Shown one piece after another: positions 17,384-24,440 of a stretch of DNA of 64,000 nucleotides (position 1 is its first letter; each line of letters starts with the position of its first letter). The stretch spans positions 372,001 through 436,000 of the forward strand of contig JALVSY010000016.1 of NCBI GenBank assembly GCA_027036135.1, written 5' to 3'. The stretch comes from Pyrodictiaceae archaeon (GTDB lineage Archaea; Thermoproteota; Thermoprotei_A; Sulfolobales; Pyrodictiaceae). Both the position numbers and the translations under genes were made by a program. The notes below the pieces were generated by a model. It saw only the letters and a program-made list of their open reading frames with translations, was not told the origin of the DNA and did not search any database.

Positions 17384-18747
17384 TGCGTCTCCATCCACTT
17401 AATAGCTTTTATGAACCAGCCTATGTCGTGGTAACCCATGGATATCAACATGTATTTACTGCCTTGCCTCCATATTACAATACCTGGTGTACCACGTATA
17501 CCTACGTCTTGCGCGTGTTGAATTGATAGCTCAACGTATTTTGCAGCTGGGCAGGATGGTGTAATGTTGAATTCTTTTTCCAATTTCTTTATTATTGTTG
17601 CTAGTTTTTGCTCGGCTTTCCCGCTTAATATATAACTATATATCTCCTTATATGTTGAATATAATATATTGTAGTAACTCCAAGCATTGTGTGTCTTATT
17701 ATAGTAGCATAGCATAAGTTTATGGAATTCAAATTCTACTTGAGAGTTGTGTACAGGTAGATCAAGTATGTGAATTGTTATTGTGTTGTTTTTAGCGTAT
17801 TGAATTAGCTTAGGCATGACACTAATGTAGAGCTTTGCACAGAAGGGGCACATTATGTCGTCGAAGATGGCTATATGTATCTTGCCGTGTCCTAGCGCAG
17901 GGTGCTTGTCTAAGTAAGGTATCGGCTTGTACTTTATTAGTGCGGCCGGTACGAGGCCTAGCCCAGCTAGTAGCTCTGCAAGGCTATCCTTGTAGTCATA
18001 GTATATGCCTGGCGCTACTTCCCGGAGGTCGGGATTATACTTTGCTAGGTCGGCGTCGCTTTCTGCATAGACAGCAGGATACTCGTCTGGTACTATGTTT
18101 GCGGGCGGCTTGTTGACTACTCGTATATCTTTTATATCGGCGACGAAGATGGCTGATAGCGCTACGGCAAGCCTACCTTTAGCGACTTCAAGGTATTTCT
18201 CGTTAACTTGCGTTCCTGGGGCATTGCCGTTAACTATTATTATCTTTGCCTCGTGGGTGTATCTTGGCGCTCCCTTGCCTAGGTACATTCCTAGCTGTGT
18301 AGCAAAGGAGGCAAAGTAGTCATATCTGAACGGTATGTAGCCGCCGGGCAACGTCTCGTTGAGGACGAAGTCCCGGAGCTTGCCTTTTATCTCACTCATG
18401 TTTATCTTGAACACTAGTGCCGGGTACATTGGTAGACTTGTTAACCCGGTCTCCTTGGCGCTGAGAGCACAGAACTTTGTACCTGGTGGTAGATTACTCG
18501 CTAATTGTTTCTCAACGTACTGGAGAAGTGTGTCCGCGAAATCTTTTTCCCCCTTCTCATATACTATTATAGCTGATGGGCCCTTTAAGCACGCCTCTAG
18601 GCTGGGTTGCTGCGTCGTTGTTGTGGTCACTTTTTCTCCCTTCGTGGCAGAGGAGCTCTTGCTCATTAATAAGTAGGCTGCTATACCACCTACAACTATG
18701 ACTGCGACTAGGACACTGATAACTAGTGTCTTGGACAGGGCTCTCAA
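17380..18747 (-). CDS. Membrane-anchored DsbA/thioredoxin-like protein with long N-terminal domain
   Basis: A 455-aa protein with a signal anchor at about residues 7-29 (VISVLVAVIVVGGIAAYLLM), a Thr-rich spacer (TTTTTQQPS), an unrecognised domain of about 220 residues, then a DsbA-like domain from about residue 290: redox motif CPFC in FDDIMCPFCAKLY, and the cis-Pro loop RGTPGIVIW. It acts outside the membrane, oxidising or isomerising disulfides, which are abundant in hyperthermophilic crenarchaea. The middle part of the gene is clearly more AT-rich than the ends. Terminal WFIKAIKWMETH closes the fold. Confidence 0.85.
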   Translation of the reverse strand: MRALSKTLVISVLVAVIVVGGIAAYLLMSKSSSATKGEKVTTTTTQQPSLEACLKGPSAIIVYEKGEKDFADTLLQYVEKQLASNLPPGTKFCALSAKETGLTSLPMYPALVFKINMSEIKGKLRDFVLNETLPGGYIPFRYDYFASFATQLGMYLGKGAPRYTHEAKIIIVNGNAPGTQVNEKYLEVAKGRLAVALSAIFVADIKDIRVVNKPPANIVPDEYPAVYAESDADLAKYNPDLREVAPGIYYDYKDSLAELLAGLGLVPAALIKYKPIPYLDKHPALGHGKIHIAIFDDIMCPFCAKLYISVMPKLIQYAKNNTITIHILDLPVHNSQVEFEFHKLMLCYYNKTHNAWSYYNILYSTYKEIYSYILSGKAEQKLATIIKKLEKEFNITPSCPAAKYVELSIQHAQDVGIRGTPGIVIWRQGSKYMLISMGYHDIGWFIKAIKWMETH

Positions 18748-18975
18748 GGCGTGTTATCCCCTTTCCCGGGATTATTCCTCGGTGAGAAACGTGCAAGTGC
18801 CCCCTCTTGTATGTTCCTCTCCTTTATTGTAATTATTTTTAGTTATTTTTGAAAATTTTTGTTTTACGGTTGTATCAGTGGGATTCGTGGCAGTATTTTT
18901 TACCTACAAAGGCTATTCAGTCTCTTTTGTCTCGGGGTACAAAGATATAATAGGTTTAAAAGGTGTGTTTATCTC

Positions 18976-20505
18976 TTGCCTATTGGGGAAATATTTAGAC
19001 ATGATACAATCAAGAAGATAATATTAAAGTATAAGACTATTTGGGCGCTTGGACATGCAATGGCGCTAATGGGCTGGGATTTAGAGACTTATATGCCCCA
19101 AGATGGTATAAAAGACAGATCAGAAGCATTTGCGGAACTTGAGGCGCTACGGCAGAGATTGGTGAAGGACCCAGAGTTAGAAAAATTGGTAAACGAGGCA
19201 GAGAAGGATAGTGGCTCCCTTAACGATTATGAACGCGGCGTAGTTAGAGTTATGAAGAGAACTATAAGGATAGCTAAGGCTATACCAGAGGAACTCATAA
19301 GGCGCGAGGCAAAGGTGACTAGTGAGGCTACGGTTGTTTGGAAAAGAGCTAAAAGTAAGGCTAACTTTGACCTATTTAAGCCGTACCTAGAACAGATAGT
19401 TGAGATACAGAGAGAAAAGGCGGAGAAATTAGGCTACGAGGAGCATCCCTACGATGCATTACTGGATTTGTATGAGGAGGGTCTCCGTACTAGAGATGTT
19501 GAGAAAATTTTCAACGAACTAGTCCCTGCAACAAAGAAAATACTAGAAGCTATACGTTCTATGGGTTTCTATCCAAGTCACCATCCATTAGAAGATAGAG
19601 AGTATGATATTGACGCAGCGCAGCAGCTTATAAGAGACATACTTGTCGGATTCGAGTGGCCGTGGAACCGAGGCAGGGTAGACGAATCAGCACACCCATT
19701 CACTATAGAGATGGGGGTAAACGACATCAGGATAACAGTTAGATACGAAGGCCGCGACATCAAGCGAGCAGTCTATAGCCTAGTACACGAGTACGGCCAC
19801 GCACTCTACGAGCTACAGGTAGACCCAAGGCTAGCACACACCCCGATAGGCGGCGGCGTGAGCATGGGGATACACGAGGGCCAGTCAAGGTTCTGGGAAA
19901 ACATAGTAGGCCGCGGACCATGGTTCATCAAGTGGCTCAAGGAGAGACTAGACAAGCACATAGGCTACACAAAGAGCTACGACCCAGTAGAGATCTACCG
20001 CTACGTAAACACTGTTAGGCCAGATCTCATAAGGGTAGATGCAGACGAGGTCACCTACAACCTCCACATATACCTACGCTTCGACATAGAGAAGAAACTA
20101 ATAGAGGGAACACTACACCCATCAGAAGTACCAATGTACTGGGACAACAAGATAGAAGAACTACTAGGGGTAAGACCAAGAAACGTCGCAGAGGGAGCAC
20201 TACAGGATATACACTGGAGCCACGGAAGCATAGGATACTTCCCAACCTACACCCTAGGCAACGTAGTGGCAGCAGCAATGTGGACCCGCATGGGAGGTCC
20301 CGATTCAGAGCTTTTGCGAAAACTAAAACTACGAAGCATACGCAACTGGTTAAAAGAGAGAATACACCAATGGGGAGCAACCTATGCCCCTAAGGAACTA
20401 CTGCGGAGAAGCCTAGGAGTAGAACTAACAGCAAAATACCTAGTAGAATACCTCGAATGGAAATACCTAGAGTTGCCAAACAAGCTCAATGAATATATAG
20501 CATAG
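18976..20505 (+). CDS. M32 family metallocarboxypeptidase (Taq type)
   Basis: Zinc or cobalt carboxypeptidase releasing C-terminal residues from peptides. The catalytic HEYGH and downstream IHEGQSRFWEN (third metal ligand Glu) are intact, and the N-terminal signature ALGHAMALMGWDLETYMP is present. The frame is open from 18859, but a TTG at 18976 with AAGGTG about 12 bp upstream gives 509 aa, the usual family length; the 39 residues before it are Phe/Leu/Cys-rich and unlike the family. Base composition changes along the gene: the first half is AT-rich, the second half much richer in G and C. Confidence 0.92.
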   Translation: MPIGEIFRHDTIKKIILKYKTIWALGHAMALMGWDLETYMPQDGIKDRSEAFAELEALRQRLVKDPELEKLVNEAEKDSGSLNDYERGVVRVMKRTIRIAKAIPEELIRREAKVTSEATVVWKRAKSKANFDLFKPYLEQIVEIQREKAEKLGYEEHPYDALLDLYEEGLRTRDVEKIFNELVPATKKILEAIRSMGFYPSHHPLEDREYDIDAAQQLIRDILVGFEWPWNRGRVDESAHPFTIEMGVNDIRITVRYEGRDIKRAVYSLVHEYGHALYELQVDPRLAHTPIGGGVSMGIHEGQSRFWENIVGRGPWFIKWLKERLDKHIGYTKSYDPVEIYRYVNTVRPDLIRVDADEVTYNLHIYLRFDIEKKLIEGTLHPSEVPMYWDNKIEELLGVRPRNVAEGALQDIHWSHGSIGYFPTYTLGNVVAAAMWTRMGGPDSELLRKLKLRSIRNWLKERIHQWGATYAPKELLRRSLGVELTAKYLVEYLEWKYLELPNKLNEYIA

Positions 20506-20603
20506 AAGTTAGGAAACTCAACGCCTAGAGCACCACGGCCTCTCAACGATATGTCTACCGGTGTATTGTTTTTATAACACATCTTCCACAATATACTCAA
20601 TAT

Positions 20604-20941
20604 ATGCGTGTAATCATGAGCGCGAAAGAGGAGATTAGAAAGCTAGGTGGAAGATTAGATATGTCCCTCACGAAATTATCCAGGACTTCAACGCCTGCTA
20701 CAGAGTCAAGTACAAGGAGGAAATAATCTATCCTCCAGCAGCAGATAGACTCGACATACCATTAAACGAGATATGGCTATCCGAGCGGCTAAGAGACTAC
20801 GAGGAATATGTACTGTTTCACGAGCTTCGAGAAATAATGCATAGGTATCAAGGCTATGATACTAAGGAGGCACATCTTAGAGCCAGAATAGATGAGGCAA
20901 AAAGGTTCCGCAACGAACCTAAATGGATAAAGATACTTTGA
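20604..20941 (+). pseudogene. Frameshifted small gene with HELRE motif (metallopeptidase-like)
   Basis: Frame A begins at ATG 20604 or 20616 (MSAKEEIRKL) and soon ends; the minus-one frame then reads about 90 codons of good protein (VPHEIIQDFNACYRVKYK, later LRDYEEYVLFHELREIMHRY and KEAHLRARIDEAKRF) to TGA at 20939-20941 but has no start codon of its own. Joining them requires one missing base near 20640-20655. The HELRE segment followed by a helix with EAH resembles small archaeal proteins with a metallopeptidase-like helix, but the third ligand and function are not certain. A TATA-like tract (TTTTTATAA near 20570) precedes it. Confidence 0.6.
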
Positions 20942-21228
20942 AGGATTCCCGGATTATAGCGTCCCTCTTCGCTGCCTAAAGAACTATGCGAAGCTATAAG
21001 AAGCGGCATAAAGACCTCAAACGTGCTCTTCAAAATACTAGTGAAATGTATTAAGAGACCAAAGGAGGTCGCTGAGCCATAAATAACCCGGGGGTTCTTA
21101 GCAAGTTCTTTGCAACAAAAATGCAACTCATTATACTTTGCTATTTAGTGTTCCACGGGAAGGGCGTCAAACCATCGCCTCTAGGGCGGCAATGCAATCT
21201 ATATGTAGCGTCTAAGAGGATATTAGTT
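20942..21228. other. Degenerate region with short open fragments
   Basis: Two short peptide-like stretches on the plus strand lie here: one reading FPDYSVPLRCLKNYAKL, and one about 35 codons long ending IKRPKEVAEP and a stop at about 21080. They are in different frames with no start codons. They may be the tail of the preceding broken gene or another remnant. Confidence 0.3.
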
Positions 21229-21486
21229 ATGGAGTTTACAGCTAAGTACCTGGGTACTAGAGCCTTGTCGGCCTCAACTAGTAGAAGTATAAAGCTGGTC
21301 AAGCCTGGTGAGCTGGACCGGGTTCCACCCGGTTATTGGGCTGCTATTATTGATGGCAAGGTGGTTGCTTGGGCTAAGAGTCTTCAAGAGCTATTAATGA
21401 TCATGGAGAGCAAGGGGTACAAGAAAGGCGAGTATGCAGTAGTAAAGGTTCCACCAGACGAGCTATTAGTGGCCGTAGCAGGTTAA
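21229..21486 (+). CDS. Small protein paired with retropepsin-like gene (DUF5678-like)
   Basis: ATG 21229 has AGAGGA 8 bp upstream and gives 85 aa. The C-terminal part (PPGYWAAIIDGKVVAWAKSL, then QELLMIMESKGYKKGEYAVVKVP) resembles DUF5678-type small archaeal/bacterial proteins: a 'gkwvAiidGkvva.g.sleel' strand-helix pattern. It ends 16 bp before the aspartyl-protease-like gene, a pairing that suggests one functional unit, possibly a toxin-antitoxin-like or regulated protease module. That link is inference. Confidence 0.6.
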   Translation: MEFTAKYLGTRALSASTSRSIKLVKPGELDRVPPGYWAAIIDGKVVAWAKSLQELLMIMESKGYKKGEYAVVKVPPDELLVAVAG

Positions 21487-21502
21487 GTAGGAGATAACAG
21501 CT

Positions 21503-21905
21503 ATGGCTGTGCAACTAGTATTCGACTATGTTGAAAGGCATGGCAGGCTGTATCCATTAATACTTGTGACTCTAAAAGCCCGGGAAGAGCTAACCTTATA
21601 TGCTCTCGTCGATAGTGGTGCCGTTATAAGTCTCTTCCCAGAAGATGTTGCGCATGCTATAGGACTAGACCTTAGCAGAGGAGAGACACTATACTTAACC
21701 GGGGTAGGAGGATATATAAAGGGGAAACTCATCCCGAACGTAAAGGCCATAATAGGGGAATTTAAGCTGGAAATCCCGGTAGTATTTGTGCCATATACCC
21801 CTATAGAACTGGCAGTTCTTGGGAGAAAAAGGCTTCTTTGAAGCCTTTGAGATAACGTTCAGGGAGTGGGAGAAAAAGCTAATAATAAAACTAAGAAGTG
21901 CATAA
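21503..21905 (+). pseudogene. Retropepsin-like aspartyl protease, frameshifted in an A5 run
   Basis: The first 112 codons carry the single retropepsin motif LVDSGAVISLFP (about residue 36) and the later PIELAVLGR, then stop. If one A of the A5 run at 21826-21830 is removed, the frame continues as GFFEAFEITFREWEKK to TAA at 21903-21905, exactly how clan AA archaeal proteins end (LGRxGFFxxFxxxF). So the intact protein would be about 133 aa. Either a real frameshift, a phase-variable or slippage-corrected run, or a sequencing error. Active as a dimer in this family. Confidence 0.75.
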
Positions 21906-21991
21906 GCCATATATTTCTTTAATAGAAGACTTGATACGGACTAGCCGTAGGGGCTAGTTTTAGAGACTCCCATTATGCCTCTGTACGTAGG

Positions 21992-22243
21992 GTGATCCTA
22001 GTAGGAGAGGTTGTTACGGAGAAGTTGCTGAAGAGAATTGTTAGCGATCCATGAGTGATGGCTGGTAAACCACTTATCCGTGGTACAAGGATAACCGTTG
22101 ATATGATACTTGAGCTTCTTGCTTCGGGTATGAAGCCCGAAGAAATAGCTGAGGATTATGGTTTAAGTCTCGAGGACATTAAGGCGGCGCTGCTCTATGC
22201 TGCCAAGGTTCTCGGGAGAGAGGAGATAATAGTTGAAGCTTGA
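21992..22243 (+). pseudogene. DUF433 antitoxin-like protein interrupted by in-frame TGA
   Basis: DUF433 proteins are small HTH-like antitoxin-type partners of PIN-like DUF5615 proteins. The frame from GTG 21992 reads MILVGEVVTEKLLKRIVSDP, then TGA at 22052-22054, then VMAGKPLIRGTRITVDMILE and GMKPEEIAEDYGLSLEDIKAAL. The family consensus runs straight through that point (RIVSDPx-VMxGKPxIRGTRI), so the TGA replaces a sense codon, probably GGA or CGA. Translation could restart at GTG 22055 or ATG 22058, making a 61-62 aa protein lacking the first strand. Overlaps the next gene by 11 bp. Confidence 0.75.
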
Positions 22244-22536
22244 ACTTAGGTTGCTCCTTGACGAGAACATCGGGCTGAGAGTGTACCAAGAGCTTAGGAA
22301 ACAAGGGTACCACGTACAGTCAGTTCTTGCAGAACGTAGAGGAGCCTCTGACGAGGAGGTCGTTGAGATGGCTATTAGCCGTGGCAAAATAATAGTGACT
22401 ATGGCTAAGGATTTTTGGATATCTTGCTCAAGCATATAGGCCGCTCGGAGTAGTTATCCTAAGATTAAGAGACCCGAGGATACCTAATAGGCTTAAGGCC
22501 ATTCTAAGGGCACTCCGGCTCAAAGAACAACTATAG
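22233..22536 (+). pseudogene. DUF5615 PIN-like toxin, frameshifted in a T5 run
   Basis: The start LRLLLDENIGLRVYQELR with ERRGASDEEVVEMA and IIVTMAKDF are the PIN-like acidic motifs of DUF5615. After codon 61 the frame breaks. Removing one T of the T5 run at 22412-22416 restores FGYLAQAYRPLGVVILRL, then RDPRIPNRLKAILRAL to TAG at 22534-22536, the standard family ending. The presumed RNase toxin is thus truncated before its last strands. Together with the interrupted DUF433 gene this is a dead or dying toxin-antitoxin pair. Confidence 0.78.
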
Positions 22537-22543
22537 GGGCATA

Positions 22544-22569
22544 TAACTATAGTAACTAACTATAGTAAC
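22544..22569. repeat. 13-bp tandem repeat with palindromic core
   Basis: TAACTATAGTAAC occurs twice head to tail (22544-22556 and 22557-22569); its core ACTATAGT is palindromic. It lies in the otherwise empty 22537-22793 interval between two genes whose 3' ends face each other. It could be a protein-binding site or chance. Confidence 0.4.
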
Positions 22570-22793
22570 CGACACGAAGATATGGAAACGACCAATCATG
22601 CCACAGTAGTAAGAGAGCATGAGCTCTTGTCATAGCACTTTAAGAGTGCAGCAAGGCTCGCGTCTTGATAATTTCCATAATAAGGCTGGATTCATCTAAC
22701 TAGGGAGGCTATATAAGTAAAGGAAGCGTTAGTCTATCGATGAGTTTCCTTTAGTTATATGAAGCACTAGGTTACAGATTTTTCATTATTTCA

Positions 22794-23042
22794 TTATGCA
22801 TTGTCTAGCATCTCTGCTACTATCTTTTTCGCGTCAATAACGACTCTAACTCGTTTGCCCTCTAGGTCTTCGAGGATTTCCAAGAGGCTTAGCCCTGCAG
22901 TACCATTCCAGGCCTCGCTATGGATTCTCGTTAGCTCTCTCCAATTCCTCGTATCGATTTTCTCGGGATAAATGAACACGTCGTCACCAGCATATGGATA
23001 TATGTACAGATAACCCTCCACGACCTCAGCTCTGCGCCTCAT
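22794..23042 (-). CDS. Hypothetical protein, possibly lacking its start
   Basis: The ATG-initiated frame gives 82 aa (RAEVVEGYLYIYPYAGDDVF ... LLEILEDLEGKRVRVVIDAKK), a beta-rich then helical small protein of no recognised family. The same frame stays open upstream to about 23138 with protein-like content (DAVLYKKANDKYYLYYSKSS) but no ATG, GTG or TTG, and no ribosome binding site precedes 23042. The gene may therefore have lost its start or be the surviving tail of a larger broken gene, in keeping with the neighbouring VapBC remnants. Confidence 0.45.
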   Translation of the reverse strand: MRRRAEVVEGYLYIYPYAGDDVFIYPEKIDTRNWRELTRIHSEAWNGTAGLSLLEILEDLEGKRVRVVIDAKKIVAEMLDNA

Positions 23043-23162
23043 ACGTCTATAGCCCCAAGAGGATTTGGAATAATAAAGGTAGTACTTATCGTTAGCCTTT
23101 TTGTACAGTACTGCATCCTTACAGTTCTTTTCTGGAGCTTATCTTCTACTCTTTTACATGCC

Positions 23163-23232
23163 TCCTTTACAAGGATTATAATACGCGAAGAAAAACCCCG
23201 GTATCAACGAGAACAGTCACCTTAGCCCTCAC
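23163..23232 (-). pseudogene. VapC (PIN toxin) N-terminal remnant
   Basis: Begins at GTG 23232, overlapping the end of the VapB remnant by 11 bp as usual for vapBC. It reads VTVLVDTGVF with the first PIN Asp, then a T5 run shifts the frame; with one T removed it reads VFFAYYNP, the common VapC start. It ends after a few more codons and no later PIN motifs are found. This is a short remnant, clearly non-functional. Confidence 0.65.
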
Positions 23233-23463
23233 CGTAGAGTAGCCTGTCCACCTCTTCAGCGTTTGTCTCTTCTATGTCCCGTGCATAGCGTAGAGAGCCT
23301 AGAACAGTCTCCATGTCGCCTTGATGCTTTTCCAGGAACTCCTTCTCGGAACCTCTATAGCCCGTCTAAGGGTCTCGCTAAGACTCCACCCCATGAGCTT
23401 AGCTAGTCTCTCTAACCTCTTCTTATCCTCGATAGAGACCCTGATAGTCGTATACCTAGGCAT
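23222..23463 (-). pseudogene. VapB ribbon-helix-helix antitoxin, frameshifted
   Basis: ATG 23463 is preceded by a strong GGAGGT site. The first 38 codons give a ribbon-helix-helix domain (MPRYTTIRVSIEDKKRLERL, then GWSLSETLRRAIE). The frame is then lost; the minus-one frame continues as EKEFLEKHQGDMETVLGSLR, then YARDIEETNAEEVDRLLYGEG to TAA at 23222-23224. One base is missing around 23346-23354. The DNA-binding half could still be made, but the toxin-neutralising tail is out of frame. Confidence 0.72.
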
Positions 23464-23674
23464 CGTGACCTCCTCGAGAAGTAGATATGTTCTCCTTTAA
23501 GAATAAACACTACTATCTATATACATGTCAGGGTAGTAGTACGACACGACCACAAAACGGTGAAAGCCACCTCCTTTCCCAGATACAACGACGTATCAAG
23601 CCAAGAGTAGCTATAGGTACCATATAGGCTTTACTATTAGATAATGCCGCTCCTTTGTTTTCTCAACTCTCGTT

Positions 23675-23932
23675 CTACGAGGTGTTATGCTGTAGTACTT
23701 TCTCCAGGTCGTTTCTGTGGAAGTAGTAATAGGTCTTGCCAGCGACTAGTACAAGCTCCCTGAACCCCGCTCGGAGAACCTCCTCTATGAACTCACGGGG
23801 CAAGTCCACCAAGACAACATCATTCCTATCTGTCTCAACATAGATGCTCTCCTCCCGGATATCGACGCGGAACCCTCTGGCCTCGAGCGACCTGGCTAGC
23901 TCGGCTAGCCTTTCTCGAGGAGTACTACTCAA
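23675..23932 (-). CDS. Small hypothetical protein divergent from the RiPP operon
   Basis: An 85-aa protein from TTG 23932 with GGAGG 10 bp upstream. It looks like an alternating helix-strand fold (RERLAELARSLEARGFRVDI, EESIYVETDRNDVVLVDLP, VLVAGKTYYYFHRNDLEKVL). No family recognised. Its upstream region carries one arm of a perfect 48-bp inverted repeat whose other arm lies upstream of the RiPP-like operon, so both may have the same promoter/operator. A regulator or immunity role is a hypothesis only. Confidence 0.6.
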   Translation of the reverse strand: MSSTPRERLAELARSLEARGFRVDIREESIYVETDRNDVVLVDLPREFIEEVLRAGFRELVLVAGKTYYYFHRNDLEKVLQHNTS

Positions 23933-24017
23933 TGTTTCCGAGCCTCCAGTTGCTTACTGTTTACTATTTATAAAAATATGAAGCGAAGTATAATTTATTA
24001 TTCCTTATCCTTGTAAT

Positions 24018-24065
24018 TATATAATATATTAAATGGTGTGATATTTCGATTCTATAGAAACATAT
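24018..24065 (+). repeat. Left arm of perfect 48-bp inverted repeat
   Basis: All 48 bases are the exact reverse complement of 24213-24260. The arm is AT-rich and includes a TATA-like tract (TTTAATATATTA read on the minus strand) aimed at the 23675-23932 gene, about 90 bp from its start. Confidence 0.92.
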
Positions 24066-24212
24066 TATTTTATTAACAAATATATTGTATTTCTTATGAT
24101 TGCGTTTTAGCCTTATAGTGAAGTAGTAAACACACCTCTAACATTGTTTGCTGAATTCTCTTATACAACTCTTTTTATTGGTACTCTTTTCTATACTAGA
24201 GTGGTCTCTTAT

Positions 24213-24260
24213 ATATGTTTCTATAGAATCGAAATATCACACCATTTAATATATTATATA
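24213..24260 (-). repeat. Right arm of perfect 48-bp inverted repeat
   Basis: Exact reverse complement of 24018-24065; the arms are 147 bp apart. Read on the plus strand it holds a TATA-like tract (TTTAATATATTA at 24245-24256) about 57 bp ahead of the peptide gene. No target-site duplication is visible outside the arms, and the 147-bp interior has no gene. The element could be a small mobile element, a hairpin, or duplicated promoter/operator. Confidence 0.92.
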
Positions 24261-24273
24261 CATATCTACTATC

Positions 24274-24296
24274 GCTCTTCTTCTAACGAAGAAAGC
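24274..24296 (+). promoter_or_regulatory. Hairpin in the leader of the peptide operon
   Basis: GCTCTTCTTC at 24274-24283 pairs with GAAGAAAGC at 24288-24296 across a TAAC loop with one bulge. It lies between the TATA-like tract and the ribosome binding site of the peptide gene, so it would be in the 5' leader of the mRNA. Confidence 0.4.
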
Positions 24297-24312
24297 GGCT
24301 GAGGGATGTGTA

Positions 24313-24417
24313 ATGAAGGTCTTAAAAACCGAATATAAAAATCCCCAAATTCTAAAAGGAATGGAATTGTGTAGTGGAAAAGGAATTATATGTGGTGGTA
24401 ACGCAAGCGTCTACTAA
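24313..24417 (+). CDS. Candidate RiPP precursor peptide (34 aa)
   Basis: ATG 24313 follows GAGGG by 7 bp and opens a 34-codon gene ending TAA at 24417, 23 bp before the radical SAM gene. Residues 1-19 are a charged leader-like stretch (KVLKTEYKNPQILKGMEL) and residues 20-34 read CSGKGIICGGNASVY: two Cys with CX6C spacing among Gly/Ser, like the core of thioether-bridged (sactipeptide/ranthipeptide-type) peptides. Position immediately ahead of a maturase and an exporter is the classic RiPP order. The product type is inference; no known precursor family is recognised. Confidence 0.68.
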   Translation: MKVLKTEYKNPQILKGMELCSGKGIICGGNASVY

Positions 24418-24440
24418 GAAGGTTAGAGAGGTGTGGCAGA

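Noticed and set aside
22052-22054. TGA recoded as an amino acid, also at 30440-30442
   Set aside because: TGA ends ordinary genes in the window (for example the radical SAM gene at 15447 and the maturase at 25928), crenarchaea lack selenocysteine decoding as far as is known, and neighbouring genes are broken by other lesions too.
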